64,000 nucleotides of DNA from Cucumis sativus (lineage: Eukaryota; Streptophyta; Magnoliopsida; Cucurbitales; Cucurbitaceae): the NCBI RefSeq assembly GCF_000004075.3, contig NC_026660.2, positions 3,906,001 through 3,970,000 of the forward strand, in the 5' to 3' direction. Positions 12,939 to 25,220 of the stretch are shown piece by piece (position 1 is the first letter of the stretch; every line of letters starts with the position of its first letter). The position numbers and the translations under genes are program-made. The notes under the pieces are model-generated. The model saw only the letters and a program-made list of their open reading frames with translations, was not told the origin of the DNA and did not search any database.

Positions 12939-15900
12939 ATGACTCTCAGAAAACAAAACTCAAGAAAGAAGGTAAATGAATCTTCAATGCTCTTTCTTTC
13001 TCTCTCTTCCCAGTTGTTCTTTTTTCTTTTTTCTTTTTTCTTTTTTTTTTTTTCTGAATCCTAAAGTGTTATTTGGTGGTTTGTTCTCTTGAATTTGTTC
13101 CCATCTTTTTATCTTACAAAAAAGTGGGACTAACTTTTGCAACTTTTTGAAGTTAATATCATTAAATATCTTCCTTTTTCTCCTCTGCTTTCAGTCCTTC
13201 ATTAGAAAAATGTTTGCCATGGGAGAAAGAAATGGAAAGAAAGAGTTCAAAGGTTCATTTGTTGAGTCCACTGGTGAGTTACAAAAGGGAAATGCTTTTT
13301 GATAAATTATCACCTTATCTTTATTTTTATGGTAAAGAAAGAAATCTCACCGTAGAAAGCAAAGTTCTATTATTCAGATAAGTAAAGAGTCATTGATGAT
13401 AAGTTTGAAATACCTTTCTAAGCATATCGTGACTTAGCATCTTTGAATTAGAAGAGATTTGAGCATGTTTGTGCTTCCTTATGAAGATTAAAAAATCTAA
13501 AACGATAGCGATAGGAAGAGAACCATGTCAACTAGATCTAAATGGAGAATATATTCAATTCCATCTTTAAACTAGTGTGAGAAATGAAGCAAGCTTGGTA
13601 TATTCTCTCTCTCCCTCTTGATATTGTCTCTTTCCCTCAGCTACTTCAGAATATTTTTCAGTCAGTTGGTTAAAACTATTGAATTTGTCAAGAAATGATT
13701 TGGTTTTGGTTTTATTATCAGAAAGAGGCGTTAGTCAACAATTCTGTCATAGGTAGAAACATGATCAATGGATATTTGCTTGGTGTCTAAGTCGCTTTCA
13801 ATTTTTTTTCCTTTTCAATCTATATGTAGATCCAAATTCTGACCTACAGCTAGACAGTACATTCTTGGGTAGCACAGACTCTCTAATGGCTCCTGGTCAA
13901 GAAGTTCAATCCTTCCGGTACTTGGTGGCATGATCACCTTGATCTCTTCTTTTCGTTTTAACCTAATGATGAGCCTCTACTCTTTTATACATTAACATTT
14001 CTTTTGCCTAATGGGATTTGATTCAGTGTTTTTGTTGCGACGTGGAATGTTGGAGGAAAATCTCCCCAAACCAACCTCAATTTGAACGATTTTCTTAAGA
14101 ACGACAACTGTGCTGATATTTACATATTCGGGTATGATTTCTGCCCCCCTCTCCATCTTCACTTCCATTTTTCTAAAACATTTGGTGGTTGTCAAAACAT
14201 GGAATCCACCTTCTCTCTTTTTCCTTCCAGTTTCTTCTAAATTTGGTGGTTCGTGGTTGTTAGGAATAGAGTTTATTCATCTTGCCGTGCTTTGAGAGTT
14301 CTCTTTTCCAATCTAAGCTTCCCTTCAAAATGTATCAGTTCATTTATTGGCATTAGACAACAATGCTTACTTTGCTCACCCTATTTTCAATTTCATATTT
14401 TTGAAAAGAAGTTTCTGATGTTCTTTTACTTCCACCGGCACTGTGGATAGTAGTCACTGACCGCTATACCCTTTGAAATTTGTCATTTGGTTCATTGTAT
14501 TTCCAAGCATACTAGCAGATTGATGTGTTATTTAAACTCCTATTATCAGTTTTCAGGAAATTGTGCCTCTAAATGCTGGAAATGTTCTAGTTATTGAAGA
14601 CAATGAACCTGCAGCAAGATGGCTTTCCTTAATTAATCAATCATTGAACAACCCAACAAATGGCGGCTCGAGAGGACCGAAATCCAACACCGGTCTTGGA
14701 GGTTCGAAATTCTTTCCGAAGCCTTCTCTTAAAAGCATCAGTAAAACTTTCAGGACTGTAAGTAGAAGGAAGCTAAAAAGTTGCAATTGTACTCCCCTGG
14801 AACTTGAAAGGAAACGCAATAAGGATTTCTGGTTTCGGTGCCAACCATCGAACGTGAGTCAAAGTGGCATTTCTTCAGAAGAAGATGATGACGAGGAGGA
14901 TCCGAGCATCTTTGATATTTCAGATATTTCCATTCCTGAAAGCAGTAACGAGACAAAGTACGGTTTGATTGCAAGTAAACAAATGGTTGGCATTTTTGTC
15001 ACAATTTGGATGAGGCAGGAGCTTGTTCCACATGTTAGCCACTTAAGAATTTCGAGTACGGGCCGTGGGATCATGGGATGCCTTGGGAACAAGGTGATAC
15101 TTTTATATTTTTAGTTCCCTTGTCTTCATATATGGGATAATTGTGCAAAATATCCATCATATTTCATTTTGAAATCGTGAGGGTCGGTTCTTGTCTTCCA
15201 GGGATGCATTTCAGTGAGCATGTTATTTCACCAGACAAGCTTTTGCTTCATCTGCAGCCACTTAGCTTCTGGAGAGAAAGAAGGAGATGAGCTTAGAAGA
15301 AATTTGGATGTTATTGAAATCCTTAAGAACACTCAATTTCCAAAAATATGCAGACCACCTTACAGTCGGATGCCGGAGAAAATCCTCGGACACGAGTGAG
15401 CATCTTAAATTGTTTGATTTGAAAGAAAAGCATATACATATAAAATAAGACCAACGCAGTTTGGTAATTCATTCAATATGACGTGTATATTCTGGTTACT
15501 GAGTTTCTCATTCGTGTTGATGAAATGGCTCAAGACGAATAATATGGTTAGGAGACTTGAATTACCGGATAGCTTTGAGCTTCTCGGAAACTCGAAGACT
15601 CATGGAAGAGAATCGCTGGGATGCACTTCTCAGCAAAGATCAGGTAACGGCAATACCTAATCACTGAAGCAGCATTCATTCACATTTTTGCTTTCACTTT
15701 TGAAAACTTGTAGTGATGAAATTACTTTTTGCCACAAAATTATTGCTTTGGATAAAAGCTGGTTGAAGTTTGGGATTGTGTTCTTGGATTGATTATATTT
15801 CATCCTGATTCTTATTTTTTGCTGGGTGTTGTAGTTGAAGATCGAAAGGGATGCAGGGCGAGTGTTTTCTGGATGGAAAGAGGGAATGATTTACTTTGCA

Positions 15901-16698
15901 CCCACATATAAATACTACTACAATTCAGACACATACGCCGGAGACTTGAAAAAATCAAAAAAGAAGAGAAGAACTCCAGCTTGGTAAGAAGTTTGACATA
16001 GAACAGCATACAAACTCTTGTTCTAGTCAACCCACATAACACCTAAATATCACAGATTCAAATACGAGAATGAAAAACGATATGACACGACACAGGCATG
16101 GCTACAAGTAATCTTTTTAAAAAAATCAGGACATGGACCTTGCAAGGGTATGCTTATTATAATATATACCGTTTTCAAACAAGGAAATTAAAGACCAATG
16201 AGCTTGTGCATTTACATCATTAAAATTCATGATGTGTTTCGCTCTCATAATTGATTATTTTTGTCCCATATGTGTCCACTTAGTACGTAGTATACTTAAC
16301 AAGTGGATGACGCATGTGAACATCCGATGTTGGTTCTGCTATGATTATGTACAACTAGTAACACATCTATTCCACTAACAAGTATGAGAGTGTCCAAATG
16401 TCCAACACGTGTTGCACAGACACGCTAGCCAAACTAGTGGATATGCTTCTTAACGTGACACGTGCTGAACTTCTTGGAACAATGCAGGTGTGACAGAATT
16501 TTATGGCATGGTGATGGCATACGACAACTTTTTTACATTCGTGGGGAGTCCCGGTTTTCCGATCACCGCCCCGTTTGTTCAACATTCCTAGTCGATGTCA
16601 TGGTCATCGAGGGAGGGCTGAAGAAGAAAATGCCTATCTCTGATATGAAGGTTGGGGCTGAAGAATTACTACCAACAAACAGTAGATATTATCCCTAA
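12939..16698 (+). CDS. Type I inositol polyphosphate 5-phosphatase
   Basis: Nine coding exons: 12939-12971, 13195-13273, 13830-13917, 14027-14131, 14550-15093, 15202-15395, 15535-15643, 15835-15983 and 16488-16698. All junctions are gt-ag and in frame, giving 503 residues. Family motifs appear in order: ATWNVGG (71-77), FQE (103-105), [47 protein letters not shown] (349-360), [18 protein letters not shown] (432-442) and SDHRPV (458-463). These hold the metal-binding and catalytic Asn, Glu, Asp and His residues of the endonuclease/phosphatase fold. The enzyme removes the 5-phosphate from inositol polyphosphates and/or phosphoinositides and so damps Ca2+ and lipid signals. An acidic Ser/Asp/Glu-rich insert in exon 5 (about 205-228) sits between core motifs, as in plant type I enzymes. 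The start was chosen because the alternative upstream ATG at 12915 runs into a stop after splicing. Which numbered paralogue it is cannot be decided here. Confidence 0.93.
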
Positions 16699-18170
16699 AG
16701 TAGTGGTAAGAAGAGTAGTGTCAATTAGTTCAAAGTTACGGCATCTCCTTTTTCAGCACATGGCATTCTCTTCCTTACTCTGCCTTTCACCCATCAGGTC
16801 TTAATATGCTCAGTAGCTTAGTCCAACAATTCATTACCATTCATCACAAGAACGATGACTCGTCGAAGTTTTTCCCGACGCCAATACTAGTAGGATTGTG
16901 TAGATGTAACAAAACCTGCAAGTCGAGTTTTATTAGTAGATTTTCAAGTCAAGGAAGGGATGTGGTCATCATCATCAGCAGCCATGGATGCATATTGCTG
17001 CTTGCAGATGCATCACATCAGATTGCAGCCAATGGGGAACTTAAAAGAAAAAGTAGAAAAACAGAAAAGAAGTTTGATTTTTCTTTTTTTTTAGTGTAGC
17101 TCCTCAGTCAAACTAGAGAGAAGAAAGTGATAAAGTTTTTCAAGTTTTTTTAAGTTGGAAACTTTTGTCTTTTAAGCACTGAGCAGATTGCAGAAGTAAC
17201 ATTTGATTTGATTATTTGATGAAATATATAGTAACAGAAATTCTTTTTTTGTTGGAGAGTAGAATCCAAAGTTTGACAACCAAGAAAAGAAAAGGTTTGT
17301 GCCATTTTCATCACGTGCATGGTCACGTGCATGGCAGGTGAACAGATTATTTTTATAATTAACAAAAACTCTCAAGTTTTTTCTACTCTTTTTTTCTTAT
17401 TGCTTTGGAAATGGGAAGTTCCACAAGTCAAAGTTTACATGTTTACATCACATGCCTCACACTCACTCACCCAATGGATCTGCATTGAAAACCGTGTTTG
17501 ATCTTTAATGACTAATACAGGCCATTGATATTTTGAAATTTTCAAGATTAATTGCTAATCACTCCCTTCAGAGTTGTTTACTTTGCATATCCCACTCTGG
17601 TATTTTGAAAATAACTTAAAAACCCCTCAAGTTTGTTTGGTTGTGTACTAATAGATAGAAAGTGTTTGGAAGGCTGAGTTGAGTGATGAAATATGAAATT
17701 AATATGACAATTTGCTAGGTTCTAACCTCGATCAACAATTGACAACTAAACATGAGTGTTGCGTTCGTTGCGCAACTCAACTAAACACCTTAAGGCATGA
17801 CATAAATGTACAAATGAATGGAATTGAGTTATTTAACACCAATTTACAAAGTTAGTGGGCCAAAGCGAAACACCCTGTCAATGATAATTTCTACACAATT
17901 GACACATATGGGTCTTTGTTTGGTGTTGTTTTTGTGAAAGGTAAGTGATAAAAGGGTATGAGTTGAAACTTTTCTTAACATAAGGGCAGGATTTGCAAAA
18001 TATAGAGAATACAGGAGTGTAACCTGCAAATACCCTATCTTAGAAAAGACCCTACAGATTGTATCTAGGAGTATAGAATATAGGAGCAATCAGAGATTTG
18101 AGTAGAATATTGCTCAAAACAGAAACAAATGAGTCAGTTGAAGACAAAAGTTGAAAATTTGTTAAAAACT
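16699..18170. other. Intergenic region between 5-phosphatase and CLE-like gene
   Basis: Begins with the 5-phosphatase 3' UTR. No further exons were recognised. The one clear sequence structure is a perfect 12-bp tandem (tcacgtgcatgg twice) at 17311-17334, entered separately. Confidence 0.55.
17311..17334. promoter_or_regulatory. Tandem G-box/RY module
   Basis: Two perfect head-to-tail copies of tcacgtgcatgg. Each contains the G-box CACGTG overlapping the RY core TGCATG. It lies about 840 bp upstream of the TATA box of the CLE-like gene and about 610 bp after the 5-phosphatase stop. In known seed promoters G-box and RY elements are bound by bZIP and B3 factors; function here is inferred. Confidence 0.45.
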
Positions 18171-18179
18171 TATATAAAG
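18171..18179 (+). promoter_or_regulatory. TATA box of the CLE-like peptide gene
   Basis: TATATAAAG is 70 bp upstream of the ATG at 18249. It lies downstream of an in-frame ATG at 18129, which argues that 18249 is the real start. Confidence 0.65.
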
Positions 18180-18248
18180 AGGCAGTCCAAGTTGTTAGAG
18201 TTGAAAGACAAACAAGACATTGATTCTCTCAGAGCTTCACAAAAAAAC

Positions 18249-18676
18249 ATGAAACCTTTGATCTCCAAATCATTGTTGGTTCCAATTCTCTACACTTTTC
18301 TACTTCTGATCTTTTCTTTCCATCTTCACACTCCTACTCAAGCTGCAAGAATGCTCCTCCCCTTCCCGGGTTCTCATGTTGCTTCTACGTCATTACCGTT
18401 ACCGTTATCGTTATCGTCGTCGTCGTCATATCAAGTTGATCTTCTTCATCATCTTCCTCCTGCTGCTAGGAAGCTCGGTGAAACCTCATCCTCTACTTCC
18501 ACAAGCCTTCGCCGAATACCTCGTAGTGGCCCAAATCCCACACAGAACAGGTAATGATTTTGAATCCTAGTTGGTTTTTTGTTTTGTTAATGCTAAAGTT
18601 CTAACTCATGGAATTTTCTCCATCTGTCTCTTATTTTGGTTTTGAAAACAGAATGAAGCCTAAGTTGAGAAGCTAA
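18249..18676 (+). CDS. Secreted CLE-like signalling peptide precursor (CLE46-like)
   Basis: Exons 18249-18550 and 18652-18676 give 108 residues. A signal peptide is evident at 1-33 (hydrophobic LLVPILYTFLLLIFSFHL, cleavage near TQAA). A Ser/Leu/Pro-rich variable region follows, partly encoded by ccgtta/tcgtta/tcgtcg simple repeats near 18390-18425. Near the C-terminus is RIPRSGPNPTQN (89-100). Its SGPNPTxN core matches the CLE dodecapeptide pattern, most like the CLE46 form as I recall it. Position 4, normally Pro in CLE peptides, is Arg here and Pro is at position 3. CLE peptides are cut out of the precursor, secreted, and perceived by leucine-rich repeat receptor kinases to control meristem and vascular cell fate. 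After the motif the spliced form adds RMKPKLRS; the unspliced form stops right after NR. A TATA box at 18171 and AATAAA at 18855 frame the gene. Another small-peptide family is possible. Confidence 0.72.
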
Positions 18677-18854
18677 ATCTTAAAGGGATCAAAGAAACAG
18701 ATGTTCAAAGGACTCTCAAAGCCAATCATTATTCTACTTTTGTTTTTTATACTAAGGAAAAAAAATCCATAGCAATAGAAATACATTAGAAAACTGACTG
18801 TTACATACATGGCTTGATTAGAACTTCTTGTGTATGTGTAGATTTCCCAATGTT

Positions 18855-18860
18855 AATAAA
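18855..18860 (+). terminator. Polyadenylation signal of the CLE-like gene
   Basis: AATAAA occurs about 180 bp after the stop codon, preceded by T-rich sequence, as is usual for a plant near-upstream element. Confidence 0.45.
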
Positions 18861-20219
18861 ACTTCTACAATTTTGATCTGTTTCTTGAAATCAATTCGAA
18901 CTTTCAAGTTTCATTCAAAACTTATTCCTAATTTGATTCTTTTTATCATTTGACCTCATCAACCCCAACTCAATCCATAAATTTTCAACTAATGAATCTG
19001 GTTCAATTACAAATCTAATCCTCACGATATGATATAGTCCCTACACTTTGATAAAATTCTCCTAGGTAGTATACATCATAAGGACTACTTTTTAGAATTT
19101 TATCAAACCGTATGAACTAAATTCTAATTTTTTTTTCAAACTAACGGATTTTAATTATCTTGTATTTGTAATGGAAAATGAGAGGTTGTTGAGGGTGAAC
19201 AAGAAGGTTGATAAGTTATTATCCAGAAGGATGAGAGAAACAAATCAAGTAGGTCCGATTGAGTGACTATTCAACAACAAGAAAGAAAAAAGAATAGGGT
19301 TCTAATTGATCCAAAGAGCATTCAATATGAAGAGTATGAAAGGGAAAATGTTAAAAGGAATAGGGAAGAAAGAATGAAAGAAAAGAAAAAAGGAAACAAA
19401 CATATGAGAGAGATAAATGGAATCCTAAATCTTATGGAGGAGGAATGGCTTAAAATCTAATCCAAATAGTGTGTGGAGGGCCCAAAGCTTAAAGGATTGG
19501 GCTAGAGTGTTTGGATCTTATAAAGTTGCCTAACCATTAATAATTCTTAAAGGCATGTCTTTGTCTACCAAGTCTTATATAATCTCATTCATTACGGTTT
19601 TGTTCGATAATCATTTCATTTTTAGAAGTTAAGTTTATTTTCTTTTGACTTATGATTACGGTCAAAAAGTGAAAGAATTGCTTAACGAAAGTCTAAAAGA
19701 GAAAAAGGAAAAAACATTTTTGAAAAGTTACTTAGGCCCATTTAGTAACATGTTTTAGTTTTCTTCTTATTTACATTTTACCGATGATTTAAAAATTAAA
19801 GTCAAATTTTAAAAAATAAAAGAAGTAGATTTTATATATTTGTTTTGGAATTTTGAATTTGGATCAAAATTCAACCATTTTGATAAGAAATGAAGAGGAA
19901 ATATTCTTAATTTTCAAAAGGGAAAAATAAAAAACGGAATGACTCTGAGATAGGATTTTAGATTTTAAATTTTGGTTTGATTTTGAAAAATATTGTTAAA
20001 ATGTAGCTAACGAAGAAAAAAATTACATTCATTTTTTTAATTTTATGTTTAGAAATGTTTTTTTTAAAAAAAATTAAGCCCAAGCTAATTTTTTAGGGAA
20101 ATTTTCAAAAATATTTACATTTGGATAAACTATTTGTTTTTTTATTTTAAAAAAAACTCCAAAAGAAATTGTTTTTCTTATTAGGATTTGTCCAAAAGTT
20201 CACGTGTTTAAGGACGTTT

Positions 20220-20410
20220 ACAAAAATAGCAAAAATTTTATTTTTATAATAATAGGGTCCATATCACTACTTTTCTAAATTGCAAAAGTAGCAAATTTAA
20301 ATACATATAATCTTCTGATAGTCTTTTGATAACCTCTTGATAGTTATCTCATATATTTAATTATTTGTCATATTTACAATTTATGACAATCTGCAATAAA
20401 GAAGTGTTAT
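20220..20410. repeat. Dispersed AT-rich 'tatagcaaa' repeat, copy
   Basis: Contains acaaaaatagcaaaaatttta, aaaagtagcaaattt, then gatagtcttttgataacctcttgatagttatctcat and a tail with atttgtcatatttacaattt. The word order matches the other copies in the window. Confidence 0.4.
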
Positions 20411-21847
20411 GGGCCGCTTTCTTCTAATTTTTTTTTTTAAATCTAATACAATTTTTCTAATGTTTTTTTAGTTCATTTATGTATTTTACTTTATTTATTT
20501 ATTTTGAGTTGTTAATAATAATAATAATGACAATAGACTAGGAACAAAAAGTGTAATCTAAGAAACAACAAATTAATTAAAGAATGAATATATATATATG
20601 TGGTATTATTCTCTAAATATTGTTTTACTATTTTGTAATGTTTTCTAAATTATTTATTTGTATCATATTAGCATTTCATTTTAGAAATATCACTTGATTT
20701 AGAATGTGTTATAAATGTATAAAATAAACATTTAATTTCCATTTAGGCATAAGCTTTCAATTTCATTTTTTTTTCTATTTTAGATCGTTTATTTGGAAAA
20801 AGAAAAAAAAAACATTCTTAATCTTTCCTCTTCATGCATAGTGGTGAGTAGGTTACATATCTTTAGTGGTAGGATAGGCATTGGATTTTGAAATCATTAT
20901 TGGCCTTTATTAAATAACCAATAGAAAATTACCAAAAAAAAAAGCTTTATTTTAAATAAAAATCCTCTTAAAAAATATTTAACCAAAATCTCAAATTGGA
21001 TCGTAGACATTAATAAAAATTTAAAATTTTGCTAGATTTTTTAAATAGTTTGATTTATTTTTCTATATTTAAAAAACATCTATAAATGTCCTAAAAAAAA
21101 TGAATACTACTGTAGTTAAAAGCAATATCGATGTTGATGGTAAGCTCAATTCTTTCAAAAAAAAATAAATGATAATTGTACGTTGAGTAAAAACTAATTC
21201 TTGAAAAAACTTAAAACGGAAGAAAATGCATGGAGACTCTTAAATGTGGGAACTATTAGAATCATATAAAAATGTACCGTCAAATTAACCAAATTTAATT
21301 AGCTAGGTATAGCATAGAATAGCACCAAGTTGACATGAAAGGAAATCAATCAAAATCATACCAATCAATTAATTCTCTATTAAATTGAATCTCATGGAAG
21401 ATATGTGTATGTATTGATGGCACTCAAATTCCACACATCTTTCGCATTCCCTTCTAGGCTTGGTCTCCAGTCTTACTTCTTTTGGTTTTCATCATTTTTT
21501 AAGTTGATGAAATTCTCGTACTAGTATAATGTTGACCACATCATACTCTAATGTCTAAATTAGTACAATAAATAAAGACAAAAAACTATTTATAATATCA
21601 TTTATTTATAATTTTTATCGAGTTGAGGTGGTGCTAGAATCAAATGATGCCGAGTGGTACGTAGTGCTGGAAAAAATGATAGTTAAGTAGAAGAAAATGT
21701 ATGGGAGGGGGAGTGATAAGTGCTCACAGATAATGGGGCCATGGGGTCGTCTTCAATGGATCACATCGGCCATGGACAAGTGCTTGACCATTGACCAACT
21801 TTTATGGACACTTTCCATCGCCTTCATTAGTGGGACCCTCGCTATAA

Positions 21848-22486
21848 CACGTGGCGCGTTCAGACAATTAGTGCGAAACGATCCACACGTGGGCTGTGGG
21901 CCTCCTCCCCTTCTTTTGTCAATGCGGCGGCTGCGGACTCTTTCTCTCCCAATTAAATCCACTTTATTTTTTACTACCAATTACAGAAAAGAGAAAACAA
22001 AACCCAATACAAAAAATATTTTAAATTAATCTAATATTTGATTCTTTTACATTTTATTCAAAGTACATATTTGAGTTATATTCATATTAAAGAAAAGAAA
22101 AAAAAAGGTTATGTTAAAAGTTGAGTAAAAGTATGATATTATTGAGAGTTGAGAAGGTGAGTTGTAATTTTTTACTATTTATTTGTTAAATAAAAGGGGG
22201 TGGGGCCGGGGCAGATAACGTCGGTGGTAGTGGGACGCTTTTAAATTAATTAATTAGTTTAATTTAATTTGATGACATGGGTGTTGTTCTAAAACGGGAC
22301 GGGGGGACGAAAACGGAAATTGTGAAAAGTAAAAAATCACGTGATGAAACTGTGAAATTGAGTTTTAGCTTTTGTTAAAGTAAGCAAACCACACCCTTCA
22401 CATGAATTTATTTATTATATTAGTTTCATTCATTCATTCAACCTTCCTAACCCTCCTTTTCCTTACCTCCTCCAACTCTCCACGTG
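21848..22486. promoter_or_regulatory. Cluster of four G-box (CACGTG) palindromes
   Basis: CACGTG occurs at 21848, 21886, 22338 and 22481 within a patch that is clearly richer in G and C than its surroundings. The sequence also includes ggggtggggccggggcag near 22197. No gene was found within 3 kb on either side. Confidence 0.4.
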
Positions 22487-24879
22487 TTGCTTAATTCAAT
22501 ACTACATTTTTAAATTCAATAAAAACAATCCAAATACAACCAAACTTATTACTCAAACATATCAATAGACAATGATGAAAAAAATATCAATATATATTAG
22601 TTATAAATATTAAATTTTATTATAATGGAAATATTTTTAATAGTTTTGTTGTTGTTTGATCATATTTCGTTGTCCAAATTCGAACCAAGCAATTGAACTG
22701 AATCACTTACCAAAAACTAATCTTCTGTGTAAGTTAGAGTTGATTGCAACAGTAAATTCAATATTAAAAACGTCTAGTATGGATTAAAAATATTTCAAAA
22801 GTTGCTTTCATCTAACTATATCAATTAGCTAGAAAAGCCAATGGATTTGTTCTAAGTAACTAATTGGCACCCTTTTGTAGTTGAGAAGAATACAAATTCA
22901 AACTCATATCAATTACATTAAGATATAGGGTTGGTATTTAGATCGAATATTTAGTTTTCAAGCGACTAACTAAATATAATCTTGGGTTAGTTTGATTAAT
23001 GCTCGTTTAATTAATTAGCAAGCAATCCTAATATATTGCTTCAACAAAAGCCGTCAAGTGATCTCCAGATGTTTGATAATATGATATATATTCATTTAAA
23101 ACAGATTTGAATTAACTACCAAGAAATAATCTAGTTCGAAAATCACATATACATCAAAATAGAGAAATTTTTTAAGATAAGTACTTTGGCATCTCATCCA
23201 CGTATTGACTGGTGAGGAGAAGTTCGACCTCATAGAACAAGATTATGAACTGCCCTAGACAATAGACTTCTTATTTAAGAAATCGCAACGGCGCAGTGGT
23301 GTCGACAAACATATGCACATGTCTAGACTTCAGAGTGTCATGACTTTGTGCGATGTGTGCAACAAAAGCAACTACTACTATACCTACATCGTAGTGCGTA
23401 TCATCTTGATGCATTGTCGTGTTACAAGACATAGACTTATTTGGCCTCTTTTGTACTCCTTGACTCTAGATTGATGCATCTTGACCTCATTTTCACACAT
23501 TTTAGCACCAATTTAACATTAACCTACATTTTATCCATGATCCGCTTAAAATCTACAAAATAACAAAAACATAAATGTAAAATCATAAAATGATCCCGTG
23601 TTAAAATGAAATTGGATAACACATTTTCGACGTTACGAGTCATTTACAATAATTCCTCCCATTAAACCTCTAAAGATTTTTAAGCTCATAGATGAAGTAA
23701 GTTATTTGTTGAGTGAATTGATAGTAATTTAGTTTTGTTTATACAATGATAGATGATTAAAGAATAAATGTTTAGATAACTTTGTGATATAAAGATAAAG
23801 TTGTATACAAGTTTGTTATATGGTTTATATTTTCTTCATTTTAATTTTGAAGTTGAGGATACATATTTTTATCTCTTATATATATATTTTTAAATAAAAG
23901 AAAATTTTTGACGTTGTAGCATGTGGTTAAAAATTAAAATCCATTCAAGATATTATTTTAATTATATAGAAAATTAAGATTTTTGTTATCGTTTACTACA
24001 ATTACTCGTTTGAATGTTGTTTCATTTGTCTTCGAAGTTCCAACTCTTACGTATGGTTTATTTCGTAAGTTTACGTACTAAGTGTATAATATATACATTC
24101 TCTCCAAATATATATAGTTGGTCTAGTAGTAAATTAGTCTTCAAAAGTCATATATTCTTTTCACTTTATTAAAAAAAATCATTAACAAATCTTTTGAATA
24201 AAAAAATTAAGGCTATGAAAGTTTGTATCCAAAATGAATAATATCATAATAACGTGAAGATATATAAAGAGTATGTTGTCCTTAACTCTCTTAAAGTCAT
24301 AATTTAAAACTAGTTGTGTGTGAAAGAAATCCTAAAAAAAAAAAAAGCCTAAATCACTCTCTATCCAAAGTGTATTTACATATAAATCGACAAGAGTAAA
24401 GACAAACTCTCGTTGTCAATTAACGTGAAATGTGCTTGTGTTCTCTATAGTTATTGTTTAGCGAGGTAATAATTAAGAGCAACATATCATTGTAAAAAAT
24501 GTATATGATACGAAAACTCCAACGATTTGAAATTTAGAAACTCTTTTGGAAAAAAACCTCTAATTCTCACTCACTAAAAACTCCTAAATAGATTTGAATC
24601 CAACCCTAAGAATTGGGTTAGATGAAGACCTTAAAGCTTAAGATCAAATAGGGTGATGAAGATCTCACTTGAAGGTTCTTGACATGCCACTCAACCATCA
24701 GCAAGCTCTCCACTAAGCTTAAGGGAAACAAAACTTGGAGACCAACTTGATATTATTGAAAAATATTAAAAGTAGATAAAAATTAGGGAAATAATTAGAG
24801 GGTTGTAGGGTTGATATGAAGAATGGTTACGAGGTGAAAGTAGAAATTGTGAAGAAAATATTAGTAGAGGGAGTAGGAG

Positions 24880-25220
24880 TAATTTTATGATAGAAGTCTA
24901 TTATGATATGTTAGAGTGTAAATTTGTAAATATTTTACGTATATGATAGAACATGATAGACCAAGATGAACTACCATATGTGATAGTCTATCATGATCCA
25001 TCAAAGATAGATAGATGGTGATATTTTGCTATATTTTGTAAATCTTTTTGTTTATTTTACTAAAGTTTTTTTAAATTACAAGTATACAACAACATTTTAA
25101 AAAAATTATAAGAACAAAAATTGTCAAAATTTATAAATGATAGAAGTCTTGTTGATGGACCATGTAGCAAATATTGGTCTATCATTAATAAATCGTAAAA
25201 GTTTATCAACGACTGACTTC
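24880..25220. repeat. Dispersed AT-rich repeat with inverted core (MITE-like)
   Basis: A perfect 10-bp inverted repeat, catgatagac at 24952-24961 and gtctatcatg at 24986-24995, sits in the middle. Flanks contain gatattttgctatattttgtaaat near 25020-25043. The word atgatagaagtct occurs twice, near 24887 and 25137, so two partial units may be side by side. No transposase is present. Confidence 0.5.

Noticed and set aside
18129..18248. In-frame upstream start for the CLE-like gene, adding 40 residues
   Set aside because: It would put the signal peptide inside the protein, and the TATA box at 18171 lies downstream of that ATG.
19263..19460. 65-codon Lys/Glu/Arg-rich frame
   Set aside because: A by-product of a purine-rich stretch; no family resemblance or gene structure.
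21697..22029. 110-codon plus-strand frame in the gene desert
   Set aside because: No motif, no TATA box at a suitable distance, odd composition. The CACGTG sites suggest regulatory DNA instead.
22660..22710. Possible tRNA T-arm on the minus strand (ggttcgaat)
   Set aside because: No matching acceptor stem, D-arm or anticodon arm could be laid out around it.
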